Shown: positions 34,975-44,526, numbered from the stretch's first letter. The stretch is DNA of 64,000 bases from Marivivens sp. LCG002 (GCF_030264275.1 NZ_CP127165.1:2034001-2098000), one strand, 5' to 3'. Translations and numbers: made by a program. Notes: generated by a model not told the origin, from the sequence alone.

Positions 34975-35445
34975 TTAGCCAAGTGCAGCGGCTGAAAGGT
35001 TTTCTTCCTTGACCGCCTGCATTGCCACATAGGTCGACGTATGTGCCACGTTCGGAAGTAGCGAGATTTTCTCGGCCAAAACGGTGCGATACCCCTGCAT
35101 GCCCGAGGTTCTAACCTTCAGGAGATAGTCGAAAGATCCCGCGATCATGTGGCATTGCTCGATCTCGGGGATGCGCAAGCAGGCCTCGTTAAAGGCGGAA
35201 AGCGCTTTTTCACGGGTATCGCTGAGGCGCACCTCTACAAAGGCGACATGATCCCGACCAAGCCGGATCGGATCGAAAAGCGCACGATACCCGCGAATGA
35301 CCCCTGTCTCTTCCAGCCGCTTTAACCGCGCCTGCGTCGGCGATTTGGACAGACCGATGCGCTGCGCAAGCTCTGTCACCGAAATGCGTCCTTCGACGGC
35401 AACGACATCGAGAATCTTGCGATCAAAGAGATCTAGGTTCTCCAT
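34975..35445 (-). CDS. putR: Lrp/AsnC-family regulator of proline catabolism (PutR-like)
   Basis: A 156-residue Lrp-type regulator with an N-terminal helix-turn-helix (V-T-E-L-A-Q-R-I-G-L-S-K-S-P-T-Q-A-R-L) and a C-terminal RAM ligand-sensing domain. The motif L-S-K-S-P-T-Q-A-R is typical of PutR-like members. It is divergent from putA with about 117 bp between the starts. In alphaproteobacteria PutR activates putA in the presence of proline, which fits this arrangement. Confidence 0.9.
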   Translation of the reverse strand: MENLDLFDRKILDVVAVEGRISVTELAQRIGLSKSPTQARLKRLEETGVIRGYRALFDPIRLGRDHVAFVEVRLSDTREKALSAFNEACLRIPEIEQCHMIAGSFDYLLKVRTSGMQGYRTVLAEKISLLPNVAHTSTYVAMQAVKEENLSAAALG

Positions 35446-35562
35446 CCACTTTTCCTGCCAATAATTACAAATTCAGACGAACGACATAGCACAACGGTCA
35501 ACATTAGGCAATTTGACTGCAAATCCAACGATATTCTAGGTCAAATGCTCTTGGAGTTTCCC

Positions 35563-38500
35563 ATGCCCCGCGATTTTGCCTCTGATCTCTGCTCGAAAAT
35601 CGACAGCCACACCTATGCCCCGCAAGATAAGACGCTCGAGCGTCTCATCAAGGAGGCCGCCCTTTCGCAATCCGCCCGTGACGCGATCGTCGCCCATGCC
35701 GCCTCTCTGGTGCGCAGCATCCGCGAGACGAGTGATCCCGGTCTGATGGAGATTTTTCTGGCCGAATACGGGCTCTCGACCGACGAGGGAATTGCTTTGA
35801 TGTGTCTGGCGGAAGCGCTCTTGCGGGTGCCAGACGCAGAGACCATCGACGCTTTGATCGAAGACAAGATCGCGCCGTCGGACTGGAGCCGCCATCTGGG
35901 ACATTCCGCCTCGCCGCTGGTGAATGCTTCGACATGGGCGCTGCTTCTGACAGGCCGCGTGTTGGACGAGGGCAAGCCCGGCATCTCCAAGACGCTGCGC
36001 GGCGCGATCAAGCGGTTGGGCGAGCCTGTGATCCGTTCCGCGGTTGCCCGCGCGATGCGCGAGATGGGGCGCCAGTTTGTGCTTGGTGAAACCATCGAAA
36101 AGGCAATGCAACGCGCGGACCGGATGCAAGCAAAAGGGTTCACCTACTCTTATGATATGCTCGGAGAGGCCGCGCGCACCGACAAAGACGCGCGCACCTA
36201 TCAACTTGCCTATTCGCGTGCAATTTCAACGATCGCGGCCCATTGCAAAAGCGACAAGGTGCGCGAAAATCCGGGCATTTCCGTAAAGCTCTCCGCCCTC
36301 CATCCGCGTTACGAGATCGCCCAGCGTGATCGCGTGATGACCGAGCTGGTCCCCCGCGTGCGCGCTCTTGCCCAACTCGCCCGCGCGGCAGGCATGGGGT
36401 TCAACATCGACGCAGAGGAAGCGGATCGATTGAGTCTCTCGCTTGAGGTGATCGAGGAAGTGCTCAGCGATCCCTCCCTCAAAGGATGGGAAGGCTTCGG
36501 GGTCGTGGTTCAGGCCTATGGCCAGCGGGCGGGACACGCGATTGATTGGCTGTATGATCTGGCCCAACGACTGGATCGCAAGATCATGATCCGTCTGGTC
36601 AAAGGGGCCTATTGGGACGCCGAGATCAAGCGCGCGCAAGTCGAAGGGATGAGCGGCTTTCCCGTCTTTACGAACAAGGCCGCAACCGACGTCAGCTATA
36701 TCGCGAATGCCCGCAAGCTCCTGAGCCTCACCGATCGCATCTATCCCCAGTTCGCGACCCACAACGCCCATACCGTGGCCGCTGTTCTTCGACTGGCTCA
36801 GGAAGAAAACGTCGCCAAGGATCGTTTCGAGTTCCAGCGCCTGCACGGCATGGGCGAGACGCTTCATACCCTCGTTCTGGACGCGGAAAAGACCGCTTGC
36901 CGCATCTATGCCCCTGTGGGTGCACATGAGGACCTTCTGGCCTATCTCGTGCGGCGACTGCTGGAAAACGGCGCGAACTCTTCCTTTGTCAATCAGATCG
37001 TCGATACATCGGTCCCTGCCGAAGTCGTTGCGGCCTGCCCTTTTGAAAAGCTTGCGAACGGGCATCCGATCGTCACAGGGGACGCTCTGTTCGCACCCGA
37101 GCGACAGAACTCCAAAGGCTGGGACATCACGCATCAACCGACGCTCGACACCATTTTGAGCGAAAGAGCCAAATTCGAGACGGTGGCCTTTACCGCTTCG
37201 CCGATCTTGGCTGCCGGCACGAGCGGCGGCGTGTCTTCACCCGTGGTCAACCCCGCAACGGGCGCAACCATCGGCACCGTCATGGCCGCAACTGCCCAAG
37301 ACTGTGTGCGTGCGCATCAGGATGCAAAAGTCTGGGACGCCCCTCTTGCCGAGAGACAGACGATCCTGAACCGCGCCGCCGATCTTTACGAAGCCAACGC
37401 GGCAAAGCTTTTTGCCCTTTTGGCGCGTGAAGCCGGCAAGACCCTAGCCGACGCGGTGGGTGAATTGCGTGAAGCTGTTGATTTCTTGCGGTATTACGCC
37501 GCCGGTATTCCCCAAGGCAAAGCAAGGGGCACATGGGTTTGCATCTCGCCGTGGAACTTCCCCCTTGCGATTTTCACGGGACAAATCGCAGCGGCCCTCG
37601 CGACGGGGAACGCGGTTCTGGCCAAGCCTGCGGGCCAGACGCCATTGATTGCCTTTGAAGCTGTGAGGCTGCTTCTGGAAGCAGGCGTTCCTGCGACCGC
37701 TCTCCAATTGCTCCCCGGCGAAGGCGAAATCGGTGCAGCGCTCGTGTCCAACCCGAACGTCAAAGGCGTCGCCTTTACGGGTTCGACGGCAACCGCTCTG
37801 AAAATCCGCGCAAGCATGGCCGAACACTGCGAGGCAGGCACGCCTCTCATCGCCGAAACAGGCGGGCTCAACGCGATGATCGTGGATTCGACGGCGCTGC
37901 CAGAACATGCCGTGCGGGATGTTCTTTTGTCTTCGTTCCGCTCGGCAGGGCAAAGATGCTCGGCCCTGCGCTGCCTCTATGTGCAAGAGGATATCGCGCC
38001 CAAACTGATGAACATGCTCAAGGGTGCGATGGATGAACTGCGCCTTGGCGACCCACTCCAATTGTCGACCGATGTCGGCCCCGTGATCGATGCCCAAGCC
38101 CGAGACGGGATCGCCGCGCATATCGCGACCGCCCAAGCCGAAGGCCGCGTTCTGCATCAGATCGCATCCCCTGCCCAAGGCACATTCATTGCCCCCACGG
38201 TGATCAAGGTCGGAGGCATCGGTGACCTCGAACGCGAGATTTTCGGCCCCGTCCTCCATGTGGCGACCTTCAAGGCCGACGAGATCGACCAAGTGATCGT
38301 GGCCATCAACGCAAGCGGATATGGTCTTACCTTCGGGCTTCACACCCGCATCGATAGCCGCGTGGAGGAAATCGTCGGCAAAGTCACATGCGGGAACATC
38401 TATGTGAACCGCAACCAGATCGGTGCAGTTGTCGGAAGCCAACCCTTTGGGGGAGAAGGTCTTTCGGGCACCGGCCCCAAAGCAGGCGGGCCGCATTATC

Positions 38501-39003
38501 TGGGGCGTTTCATTGCGCCCGATCCTGTCACACTAACGGGCGGATGGCGCGTTGACGCCTCTGTGACCGAAGTGGAACATGCGCTCCAGAACCTATCGAC
38601 CCCCACTTCGATCCGCACGACCAGCCTCCCCGGCCCCACGGGCGAGTCAAACCGTCTGAGCGAGGTTCCACGCACGGGTGTTCTCTGCCTTGGTCCTACT
38701 GAGGAAACAGTCGCAAAACAAGTCGCAGCGGTCAAAGCACTCGGCGGACTGGCGGTTGCGGCGAAGGGCATGATCGCGCCCGAGCGTCTTTCAGAACTCA
38801 AGGGGCTTGGCGCGGTTCTCTGGTGGGGGGATGATCAATCGGCCAAGAAAATCGAAGCTGCCCTTGCCCGTCGGAACGGTCCCATCGTTCCCCTCATCCG
38901 CGCACTGCCCGACGCCGCCCATGTGCTCAACGAACGGCACACCTGTATCGACACAACAGCAGCAGGCGGAAACGCTGCGCTTCTTGCAGAAGTGAGCCAA
39001 TAG
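35563..39003 (+). CDS. putA: Bifunctional proline dehydrogenase / L-glutamate gamma-semialdehyde dehydrogenase
   Basis: A protein of about 1146 residues that converts proline to glutamate. The first ~500 residues are an FAD-dependent TIM-barrel proline dehydrogenase (R-L-V-K-G-A-Y-W-D near 345). Residues ~520-1000 form an aldehyde dehydrogenase with S-P-W-N-F-P-L near 660 and the nucleophile C in A-G-Q-R-C-S-A near 800. The last ~120 residues form the extra C-terminal domain of long PutAs. There is no N-terminal ribbon-helix-helix DNA-binding domain, so regulation is left to PutR. GGAG supports the ATG at 35563 over 35545. Confidence 0.96.
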   Translation: MPRDFASDLCSKIDSHTYAPQDKTLERLIKEAALSQSARDAIVAHAASLVRSIRETSDPGLMEIFLAEYGLSTDEGIALMCLAEALLRVPDAETIDALIEDKIAPSDWSRHLGHSASPLVNASTWALLLTGRVLDEGKPGISKTLRGAIKRLGEPVIRSAVARAMREMGRQFVLGETIEKAMQRADRMQAKGFTYSYDMLGEAARTDKDARTYQLAYSRAISTIAAHCKSDKVRENPGISVKLSALHPRYEIAQRDRVMTELVPRVRALAQLARAAGMGFNIDAEEADRLSLSLEVIEEVLSDPSLKGWEGFGVVVQAYGQRAGHAIDWLYDLAQRLDRKIMIRLVKGAYWDAEIKRAQVEGMSGFPVFTNKAATDVSYIANARKLLSLTDRIYPQFATHNAHTVAAVLRLAQEENVAKDRFEFQRLHGMGETLHTLVLDAEKTACRIYAPVGAHEDLLAYLVRRLLENGANSSFVNQIVDTSVPAEVVAACPFEKLANGHPIVTGDALFAPERQNSKGWDITHQPTLDTILSERAKFETVAFTASPILAAGTSGGVSSPVVNPATGATIGTVMAATAQDCVRAHQDAKVWDAPLAERQTILNRAADLYEANAAKLFALLAREAGKTLADAVGELREAVDFLRYYAAGIPQGKARGTWVCISPWNFPLAIFTGQIAAALATGNAVLAKPAGQTPLIAFEAVRLLLEAGVPATALQLLPGEGEIGAALVSNPNVKGVAFTGSTATALKIRASMAEHCEAGTPLIAETGGLNAMIVDSTALPEHAVRDVLLSSFRSAGQRCSALRCLYVQEDIAPKLMNMLKGAMDELRLGDPLQLSTDVGPVIDAQARDGIAAHIATAQAEGRVLHQIASPAQGTFIAPTVIKVGGIGDLEREIFGPVLHVATFKADEIDQVIVAINASGYGLTFGLHTRIDSRVEEIVGKVTCGNIYVNRNQIGAVVGSQPFGGEGLSGTGPKAGGPHYLGRFIAPDPVTLTGGWRVDASVTEVEHALQNLSTPTSIRTTSLPGPTGESNRLSEVPRTGVLCLGPTEETVAKQVAAVKALGGLAVAAKGMIAPERLSELKGLGAVLWWGDDQSAKKIEAALARRNGPIVPLIRALPDAAHVLNERHTCIDTTAAGGNAALLAEVSQ

Positions 39004-39019
39004 CCTAGACCCATGGCGT

Positions 39020-39053
39020 CAGAGTGCTTAGGTGTAAGGACCTAAGCACTCTG
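39020..39053. repeat. Perfect 14-bp inverted repeat between putA and the rhomboid gene
   Basis: CAGAGTGCTTAGGT and its exact reverse complement flank the six-base loop GTAAGG. No T-tract follows. It may be a terminator-like mRNA 3' end for putA or a leader hairpin of the rhomboid gene. Confidence 0.6.
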
Positions 39054-39062
39054 GCGTCTCAC

Positions 39063-39812
39063 ATGTTTCCGATCCGCGATCACAACCCGTCCAGCACGAC
39101 CCCAGTCGCCACATATTCGCTCATCGCCGCGAATATCGCCATATTCCTTTATCAACTGACGTTTTATGGAAATGACGCTGGTCTTTCGCGGTTTTACTGG
39201 GAATTTGCACTGGTTCCAGCGCGCGTGATGACCGAAGGGTATTATCAGTCCTTTCTCACTCATATGTTTCTCCACGGCGGTTTCTTCCACCTTGCGGGAA
39301 ACATGCTTTTTTTGTGGATCTTCGGTGATAACCTCGAGGATCAGCTCGGCCGCATCCGCTATCTCGGGTTCTATCTCCTCTCGGGGCTGGGAGCGGGCCT
39401 CGCCCAGTTTCTGTTCGAGCCCTATTCCAATGTCCCGATGGTCGGTGCCTCGGGCGCAATTGCGGGCGTCATGGGAGGATACCTCTTGCTCTTCCCCAAG
39501 GCGCGGGTCGATATCCTCTTTATTTTCATCATATTTTTCAAAGTCTTCCCGATCCCTGCCTATATCATGCTCGGCATCTGGTTCGTCTTTCAGGTGGTCA
39601 ACGGGCTTGGATCATTCGGTGCAGATGGGGGTGTCGCCTATTGGGCGCATGCGGGCGGGTTCCTCATCGGAGCCGCGCTGATGTATCCGATCTGGAAAAA
39701 GAAAGGCGCGGCAACCTATTGGTCCCGCACCCTTGGCTCGCCGCCCCATCCCGAGGCGCGTTATGAATTCCGCCGCACTTCGATCCCGAGAGTGCCGCGT
39801 CGACGCCGTTAA
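39063..39812 (+). CDS. Rhomboid-family intramembrane serine protease
   Basis: A 249-residue membrane protein with six hydrophobic segments. The catalytic Ser is in V-G-A-S-G-A-I-A-G near residue 132, the partner His in Y-W-A-H-A-G-G-F near 190, and the L1 region has H-G-G-F-F-H-L-A-G-N-M near 67, together making an active rhomboid protease. The ATG at 39063 is the credible start just before the membrane core. The stop overlaps the convergent monophosphatase gene by 4 bp. Confidence 0.92.
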   Translation: MFPIRDHNPSSTTPVATYSLIAANIAIFLYQLTFYGNDAGLSRFYWEFALVPARVMTEGYYQSFLTHMFLHGGFFHLAGNMLFLWIFGDNLEDQLGRIRYLGFYLLSGLGAGLAQFLFEPYSNVPMVGASGAIAGVMGGYLLLFPKARVDILFIFIIFFKVFPIPAYIMLGIWFVFQVVNGLGSFGADGGVAYWAHAGGFLIGAALMYPIWKKKGAATYWSRTLGSPPHPEARYEFRRTSIPRVPRRRR

Positions 39813-40597
39813 GCGCCGCGCACAGCCTTGCAGAACGCAGCAAATACAGGCTCGTTCGCACAGATGATCTCGCCATCGGCAAGAATATCCTTGCCGGGGG
39901 TCAGAGGCTCGACAAATGCACCTGCTTCTCTTGCGATGATCAAACCTGCTGCAATGTCCCACGACTTGAGACGACGCTCCCAGAAACCATCATAGCGCCC
40001 TGCCGCGACATACGCGAGATCGAGCGAAACGGCACCGAAGCGGCGCACACCCGAACATGCGGGCAGAACACGCGCCAGTTCCTGAAGCGTCTGCGGAAGA
40101 TCCGAGCGACCCGCAAACGGAAGACCCGTCGAGAAGAGGCACTCGATCATCTTGTGACGACCCGAAACACGCAGACGGCTTTCGTTCATCCAGGCGCCTT
40201 CGCCCTTTTCGGCATAGAACATCTCGTCCTTGACAGGATCATAGATCACACCGGCAATGACTTGGCCTTTGTGCTCGAGCGCGATCGAGACAGCCCAATG
40301 CGGAAGACCATGGAGGAAGTTCGTCGTGCCGTCGAGCGGATCGACGATCCAGCGGCGGGTCGGATCTTCGCCCTCGGTTTCGCCGAATTCTTCACCGACA
40401 AAGCCATAGCTCGGACGTGCCGCCATGAGCTCTTCACGGATGGTTTGCTCGGCCTGACGGTCAGCGCGGGACACAAAGTCACCTGGCCCTTTGGCGCTCA
40501 CCTGAAGCTGTTCGACTTCGGTAAAGTCCTTCAAAAGAGCACGACCGACCTTGCGGGCGGTCTTCATCATAACGTTGAGGTTTGCACTACCAGCCAT
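39809..40597 (-). CDS. suhB: Inositol monophosphatase family protein (SuhB-like)
   Basis: A 262-residue Mg2+-dependent phosphatase. Metal motifs are G-E-E-F-G-E near residue 68 and V-D-P-L-D-G-T-T-N-F near 85, with the C-terminal W-D-I-A-A-G near 212. It hydrolyses inositol-1-phosphate and similar substrates; SuhB of E. coli also associates with transcription antitermination complexes. It is monocistronic and convergent with the rhomboid gene. Confidence 0.92.
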   Translation of the reverse strand: MAGSANLNVMMKTARKVGRALLKDFTEVEQLQVSAKGPGDFVSRADRQAEQTIREELMAARPSYGFVGEEFGETEGEDPTRRWIVDPLDGTTNFLHGLPHWAVSIALEHKGQVIAGVIYDPVKDEMFYAEKGEGAWMNESRLRVSGRHKMIECLFSTGLPFAGRSDLPQTLQELARVLPACSGVRRFGAVSLDLAYVAAGRYDGFWERRLKSWDIAAGLIIAREAGAFVEPLTPGKDILADGEIICANEPVFAAFCKAVRGA

Positions 40598-40732
40598 CGG
40601 GGCCTCCGTATTCGGTCAAGAGGGCCGTATATGACGGTAAAGCTAGCGGGGCAAGTGCCCTGATTTCATGCCCGCGTTAACACTTTATTTGCACTTCCTC
40701 CCTAGCATGAACGCCTAGGGGTCGGGAAAGCT

Positions 40733-42706
40733 ATGATTGCCAGTCAATTAGACAAAATTCGCTATCAGACACGTTTCGTGGTGCATGTTTCGGTCAGGGA
40801 CATGTTCAAACGTATGACATCCGCCTCTATGATGCTGGCGGTCTGTTGGTGGGTCGGCGCGACGCAAATCGTTCTCGGCCTCGTCACCGCGATTCCCTTG
40901 TATGAGCTGGCGCTTTATTTGCTGGCGCGCAAACTCCCCGATCAGGACGAACAAATCAGCGTTCTTTATATCTTTTTTGTCTGGTTGGTGAACTGGACGT
41001 CCACGATCGTCTATTTGATGCCGGCCTTCATCCTTGCCTCCGAGCCTTCTGCCGCGATGCTTCTTGCGGGCTTTCTCTGGCTCTTCGGGGTTTTTGTTCA
41101 TATCTCGAACACTTTTGCCTCTATGCCCTTTTATAACTGGAGCCTGATGATCCCCTCTTACGGGTCCGCGTTCTATGTGTTTTTCCTCGCATCTGGGAAT
41201 GCCTTCCTCCCCTCGAACGAGATCGAATGGGTCGTCACAGGCTCGATGATGGTGGTCTATATTTTCAACACCTTCGAGACGATGCACAAACAAAAGGACA
41301 CACAGCGTGCACTCAATGCCGCACGAGAAGAGGCCAATTCGCGGCTGCGTGCGCTAGAATATCTGTCCCAGCACGACAGCCTGACCGGACTCTTCAACCG
41401 CCGCGCTTTTGATGAAGCTCTTGCAAGACTGCTGACCAATCGCCGACGCAACGGCGATGTAGCGGTCTTCCTGATCGATCTCGACGGATTTAAACCGATC
41501 AACGACACCTATAGCCATGACGCGGGCGATCAGGTGCTCCAAACCATGGCCGCGCGCCTCAAAGCCATTGCGGGCGACACAGCGATTACAGGGCGTTTGG
41601 GCGGGGATGAATTCGCCCTTGCGACACGCTCTATCGGCACAGCAGCAGGCGCATTGCGATTTGCCGAACAAATGGCCGCCGATTTAAGCCAACCTGTTCC
41701 CTATGGCGAAAAATACCTTCAGGTCGGGGCGAGCATCGGGATAGCCATGACCAGCCACGCCCCGAAATCCCTCGAGGCTCTCTGCTCGGCCGCAGATCAA
41801 GCGATGTATCGCGCCAAGACTACTGCCGGTGTGAATGCCGTGCTCTTTGAAAAGGACAAGTTCAAACCGCGCCTGACCCTCGAGGATCGGCAAACCCTGA
41901 TCGAGGCGATGCAGACGGGGGCACTTCGTCCGTTCTACCAACCCAAGGTCGATCTTTTGTCCCAACGCACGGTCGGGTTCGAAGCGCTTGCGCGTTGGCA
42001 ACATCCGCAACGGGGCCTTGTCCCCCCGTCCGAATTCCTCCCCATGATCGAAGAGCTTGGATTACACGGAGATTTTCTGACCCACATGGCGACAATCGTC
42101 CTGTCGGACGTAGAAAACATGATTGCCGAAGGTCTCGATCCCGGTCAGGTATCGCTCAACGTGCCGGAAATGGCGCTTGCCACCCATTCGGGCCAGAAAG
42201 ATCTCGAAGATCTTCTGAGTGCGCATCCGGCAGCGCGTGCGCATCTGACGCTGGAAATCACCGAGGATATCTTTATCGCCCGCTCGGCCGAGATCATTCG
42301 CGAAAGCATCGCGCATTTCCGTCGCAGCGGGCTTCGCATCTCTCTCGATGATTTCGGAACGGGGTTCGCCTCGTTCCAGCACCTGCGCGAGCTCGAGTTT
42401 GATGAACTCAAAGTCGACGTGAGCTTTGTTGCCGACCTTGGTCTCGAACCTCAGGTCGAGGTATTGATCAGCGGATTTCTTGCAATGGCCGAGGGCCTGG
42501 GCGTCAGCGTGATCGCGGAAGGCGTCGAAACAGAGGACCAGCATGCACATCTTTTGCGGCTCGGTTGCAAAACCGCGCAAGGCTATCTTTTCGGCAAGGC
42601 GATGCCCGCCAGTGAAACGCGCATCCGACTGATCACCGAGCAATGCTCTGCTCGGGCTATGCGCCCCGTTGAAGTTTTACGGCCTCTTGCCGCGCCAAAC
42701 GGATGA
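40733..42706 (+). CDS. Membrane-bound diguanylate cyclase/phosphodiesterase (GGDEF-EAL)
   Basis: A 657-residue protein. The N-terminal ~190 residues contain about six hydrophobic segments of an unassigned sensor type, then a short coiled linker. The GGDEF domain (about 200-365) has an intact G-G-D-E-F near 289. The EAL domain (about 385-640) keeps F-E-A-L near 419, L-E-I-T-E near 506, D-D-F-G-T-G near 537, K-V-D near 560 and E-G-V-E-T near 595, so both c-di-GMP synthesis and breakdown are possible. The usual N-x-S after the EAL motif reads N-V-P-E. The 3' end overlaps the convergent LysR gene by 50 bp. Confidence 0.92.
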   Translation: MIASQLDKIRYQTRFVVHVSVRDMFKRMTSASMMLAVCWWVGATQIVLGLVTAIPLYELALYLLARKLPDQDEQISVLYIFFVWLVNWTSTIVYLMPAFILASEPSAAMLLAGFLWLFGVFVHISNTFASMPFYNWSLMIPSYGSAFYVFFLASGNAFLPSNEIEWVVTGSMMVVYIFNTFETMHKQKDTQRALNAAREEANSRLRALEYLSQHDSLTGLFNRRAFDEALARLLTNRRRNGDVAVFLIDLDGFKPINDTYSHDAGDQVLQTMAARLKAIAGDTAITGRLGGDEFALATRSIGTAAGALRFAEQMAADLSQPVPYGEKYLQVGASIGIAMTSHAPKSLEALCSAADQAMYRAKTTAGVNAVLFEKDKFKPRLTLEDRQTLIEAMQTGALRPFYQPKVDLLSQRTVGFEALARWQHPQRGLVPPSEFLPMIEELGLHGDFLTHMATIVLSDVENMIAEGLDPGQVSLNVPEMALATHSGQKDLEDLLSAHPAARAHLTLEITEDIFIARSAEIIRESIAHFRRSGLRISLDDFGTGFASFQHLRELEFDELKVDVSFVADLGLEPQVEVLISGFLAMAEGLGVSVIAEGVETEDQHAHLLRLGCKTAQGYLFGKAMPASETRIRLITEQCSARAMRPVEVLRPLAAPNG

Positions 42707-43565
42707 AATGTGCCATATAGGGCCGCGTTTTCTCGTCATCCCGGGTTGCCGCGAACATGCGGCGGGTTAAACCCGAGGACGTAATCCTGCGGGTGATATA
42801 GTCCGAGGAACGACGAACCTCGCGCACCACCCAATCGGGAAGAACCGCAACCCCGCGGTTCGATGCAACAAGCATCAGCACAACAGCCGTCAGCTCGACC
42901 TGACGGATCGCAGCAGGCTCGACACGCGCGGGGCTGAGCAGGAGTTTGTAGATATCGAGCCGAGAGCGGTCCACCGGATAGGTGATCAAAGTCTGTCCCC
43001 GAAAGTCTTCGGCTTCTATGACTTCTTTTTGCGCAAGGACGTTGGCCGATGAGGCAACAAACACGGGCTCATAATCGAAAAGCGGAGTGAATTCGATATC
43101 GGCTTCATCATCGGGGTCCGACGAAATCACAAGATCCACCTCTTCGCGGCGCAGCGCGTTCATCGCATCGAAAGACAGACCCAAGCGGATATCCACATCC
43201 ACCTCGGGCCATGCTTTTCGGAACTGCTCCAACACGGGCAACAGCCATTCGAAACAGGCGTGGCATTCGATCGCGATAAAGAGCCGCCCCGCGCGCCCCG
43301 ATAAAAGCCCCGAGAACTCTGCTTCAAGCTCGGCCATTTGCGGCAAGATGGATTCGGCTGCGGCAAGGAGCTTCATTCCCGCCGCAGAGAGTTTGAGCGG
43401 CTTGGAGCGCCGAACGAACAGTTCGACCTGAGCCTGCTCCTCGATGCCTTTGATCTGATGGCTGAGGGCGGATTGCGTGATATTGAGCATATCCGCCGCC
43501 CGAGCGAGCCCGCCCGTATCATGAATGGCCTTGATCGTTCGAAGATGTCTGATCTCGATATGCAT
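42657..43565 (-). CDS. metR: LysR-family regulator, MetR-like
   Basis: A 302-residue LysR-type protein. The N-terminal H-L-R-T-I-K-A-I-H-D-T-G-G-L-A-R-A-A helix-turn-helix (residues 7-60) matches MetR, and the gene is divergent from metF, the classic MetR target class. MetR uses homocysteine as coactivator. Its last 50 bp overlap the 3' end of the GGDEF-EAL gene on the other strand. The metR name rests on N-terminal similarity and position. Confidence 0.82.
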   Translation of the reverse strand: MHIEIRHLRTIKAIHDTGGLARAADMLNITQSALSHQIKGIEEQAQVELFVRRSKPLKLSAAGMKLLAAAESILPQMAELEAEFSGLLSGRAGRLFIAIECHACFEWLLPVLEQFRKAWPEVDVDIRLGLSFDAMNALRREEVDLVISSDPDDEADIEFTPLFDYEPVFVASSANVLAQKEVIEAEDFRGQTLITYPVDRSRLDIYKLLLSPARVEPAAIRQVELTAVVLMLVASNRGVAVLPDWVVREVRRSSDYITRRITSSGLTRRMFAATRDDEKTRPYMAHFIRLARQEAVKLQRGA

Positions 43566-43570
43566 TGTGA

Positions 43571-43631
43571 ATGAAACTCATGATCGTGGTGAATGTTATG
43601 AATTTGTCTCACATCACAAAGTTTGAGACAA
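43571..43631. promoter_or_regulatory. Candidate regulatory sites between metR and metF
   Basis: ATGA-AAC-TCAT (43571-43581), within a TGAA-N5-CTCA pattern close to the MetR box, lies next to the metR start. A longer inverted repeat TTGTCTCA (43604-43611) / TGAGACAA (43624-43631) with a 12-bp spacer lies nearer metF. Confidence 0.45.
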
Positions 43632-43659
43632 GAGCTCAACAGATATTCAGGTGACTCGC

Positions 43660-44526
43660 ATGACCCAGCCCAAAATTTCCTTCGAATTCTTTCCGCCCAA
43701 GAACCTTGAAGGTTCGTTCCGTCTTTGGGATTGCGTTAACGTGCTCTCCCCCCTCGCACCCGACTTTGTTTCGGTGACCTATGGTGCAGGCGGCACGACC
43801 CGCCAGCTCACCCACGAAGCCGTGGGCACGATCCACAAGACCAGCGGTCTCACCGTTGCCGCGCACCTGACCTGCGTGGATGCAACCCGCGCAGAAACGC
43901 TTCAGATCGCCGAGGACTATGCCGCGGTCGGCGTCACCGAGATCGTTGCACTTCGCGGTGATCCGCCCAAAGGTTCGGGCGGCTTCAAGCCTGCCGTCGA
44001 TGGCTTCCAGTCTTCGATCGAGCTGATCGAAGCACTCAGCGACACGGGCAAGTTCCGCATCCGCGTCGGCGCCTACCCTGAAAAGCACCCCGACTCGCCA
44101 AGCTCGGTGTCGGATGTCCAGTGGCTCAAGCGCAAGATCGAAGCCGGTGCGCACAGCGCGATCACCCAGTTCTTCTTTGACGCCGATACGTTCTTCCGTT
44201 TCCGCGACGACTGCGTCAAGGCAGGGATCGATGCTCCGATTATCCCCGGCATCCTTCCGATCGAGAATTGGAACGGCGCACGCAAGTTCGCTCAGGCCTG
44301 CGGCACCCATATTCCGCAGCTTATCAGCGATGCATTCGACCATGCTCTGCGCGACGGGACGCAGGATCTCCTTGCGACCGCTTTGGCAACCGAGCTTTGC
44401 GACAAGCTGATCGAAGGCGGGGTCGACCACCTTCACTTCTATACGCTGAACAAGCCCGAGCTGACCCGCGATGTGTGCCACGCGCTGGGGATCAAGCCCC
44501 GCGTCAGCCTCGAGAACGTCGCATAA
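43660..44526 (+). CDS. metF: Methylenetetrahydrofolate reductase
   Basis: A 288-residue FAD enzyme that reduces 5,10-methylene-THF to 5-methyl-THF for methionine synthesis. The family start P-K-I-S-F-E-F-F-P-P-K is seen, with T-Y-G-A-G-G-T-T-R near 42, A-L-R-G-D-P-P near 110 and T-Q-F-F-F-D near 170. The ATG at 43660 is preferred over a GTG at 43651. It is divergent from metR and followed by a hairpin shared with the convergent DUF2235 gene. Confidence 0.95.
   Translation: MTQPKISFEFFPPKNLEGSFRLWDCVNVLSPLAPDFVSVTYGAGGTTRQLTHEAVGTIHKTSGLTVAAHLTCVDATRAETLQIAEDYAAVGVTEIVALRGDPPKGSGGFKPAVDGFQSSIELIEALSDTGKFRIRVGAYPEKHPDSPSSVSDVQWLKRKIEAGAHSAITQFFFDADTFFRFRDDCVKAGIDAPIIPGILPIENWNGARKFAQACGTHIPQLISDAFDHALRDGTQDLLATALATELCDKLIEGGVDHLHFYTLNKPELTRDVCHALGIKPRVSLENVA

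Noticed and set aside
43566-43659. SAM or SAH riboswitch before metF
   Set aside because: The 94-bp gap is short, shows protein-type inverted repeats and has no recognisable riboswitch core or terminator.
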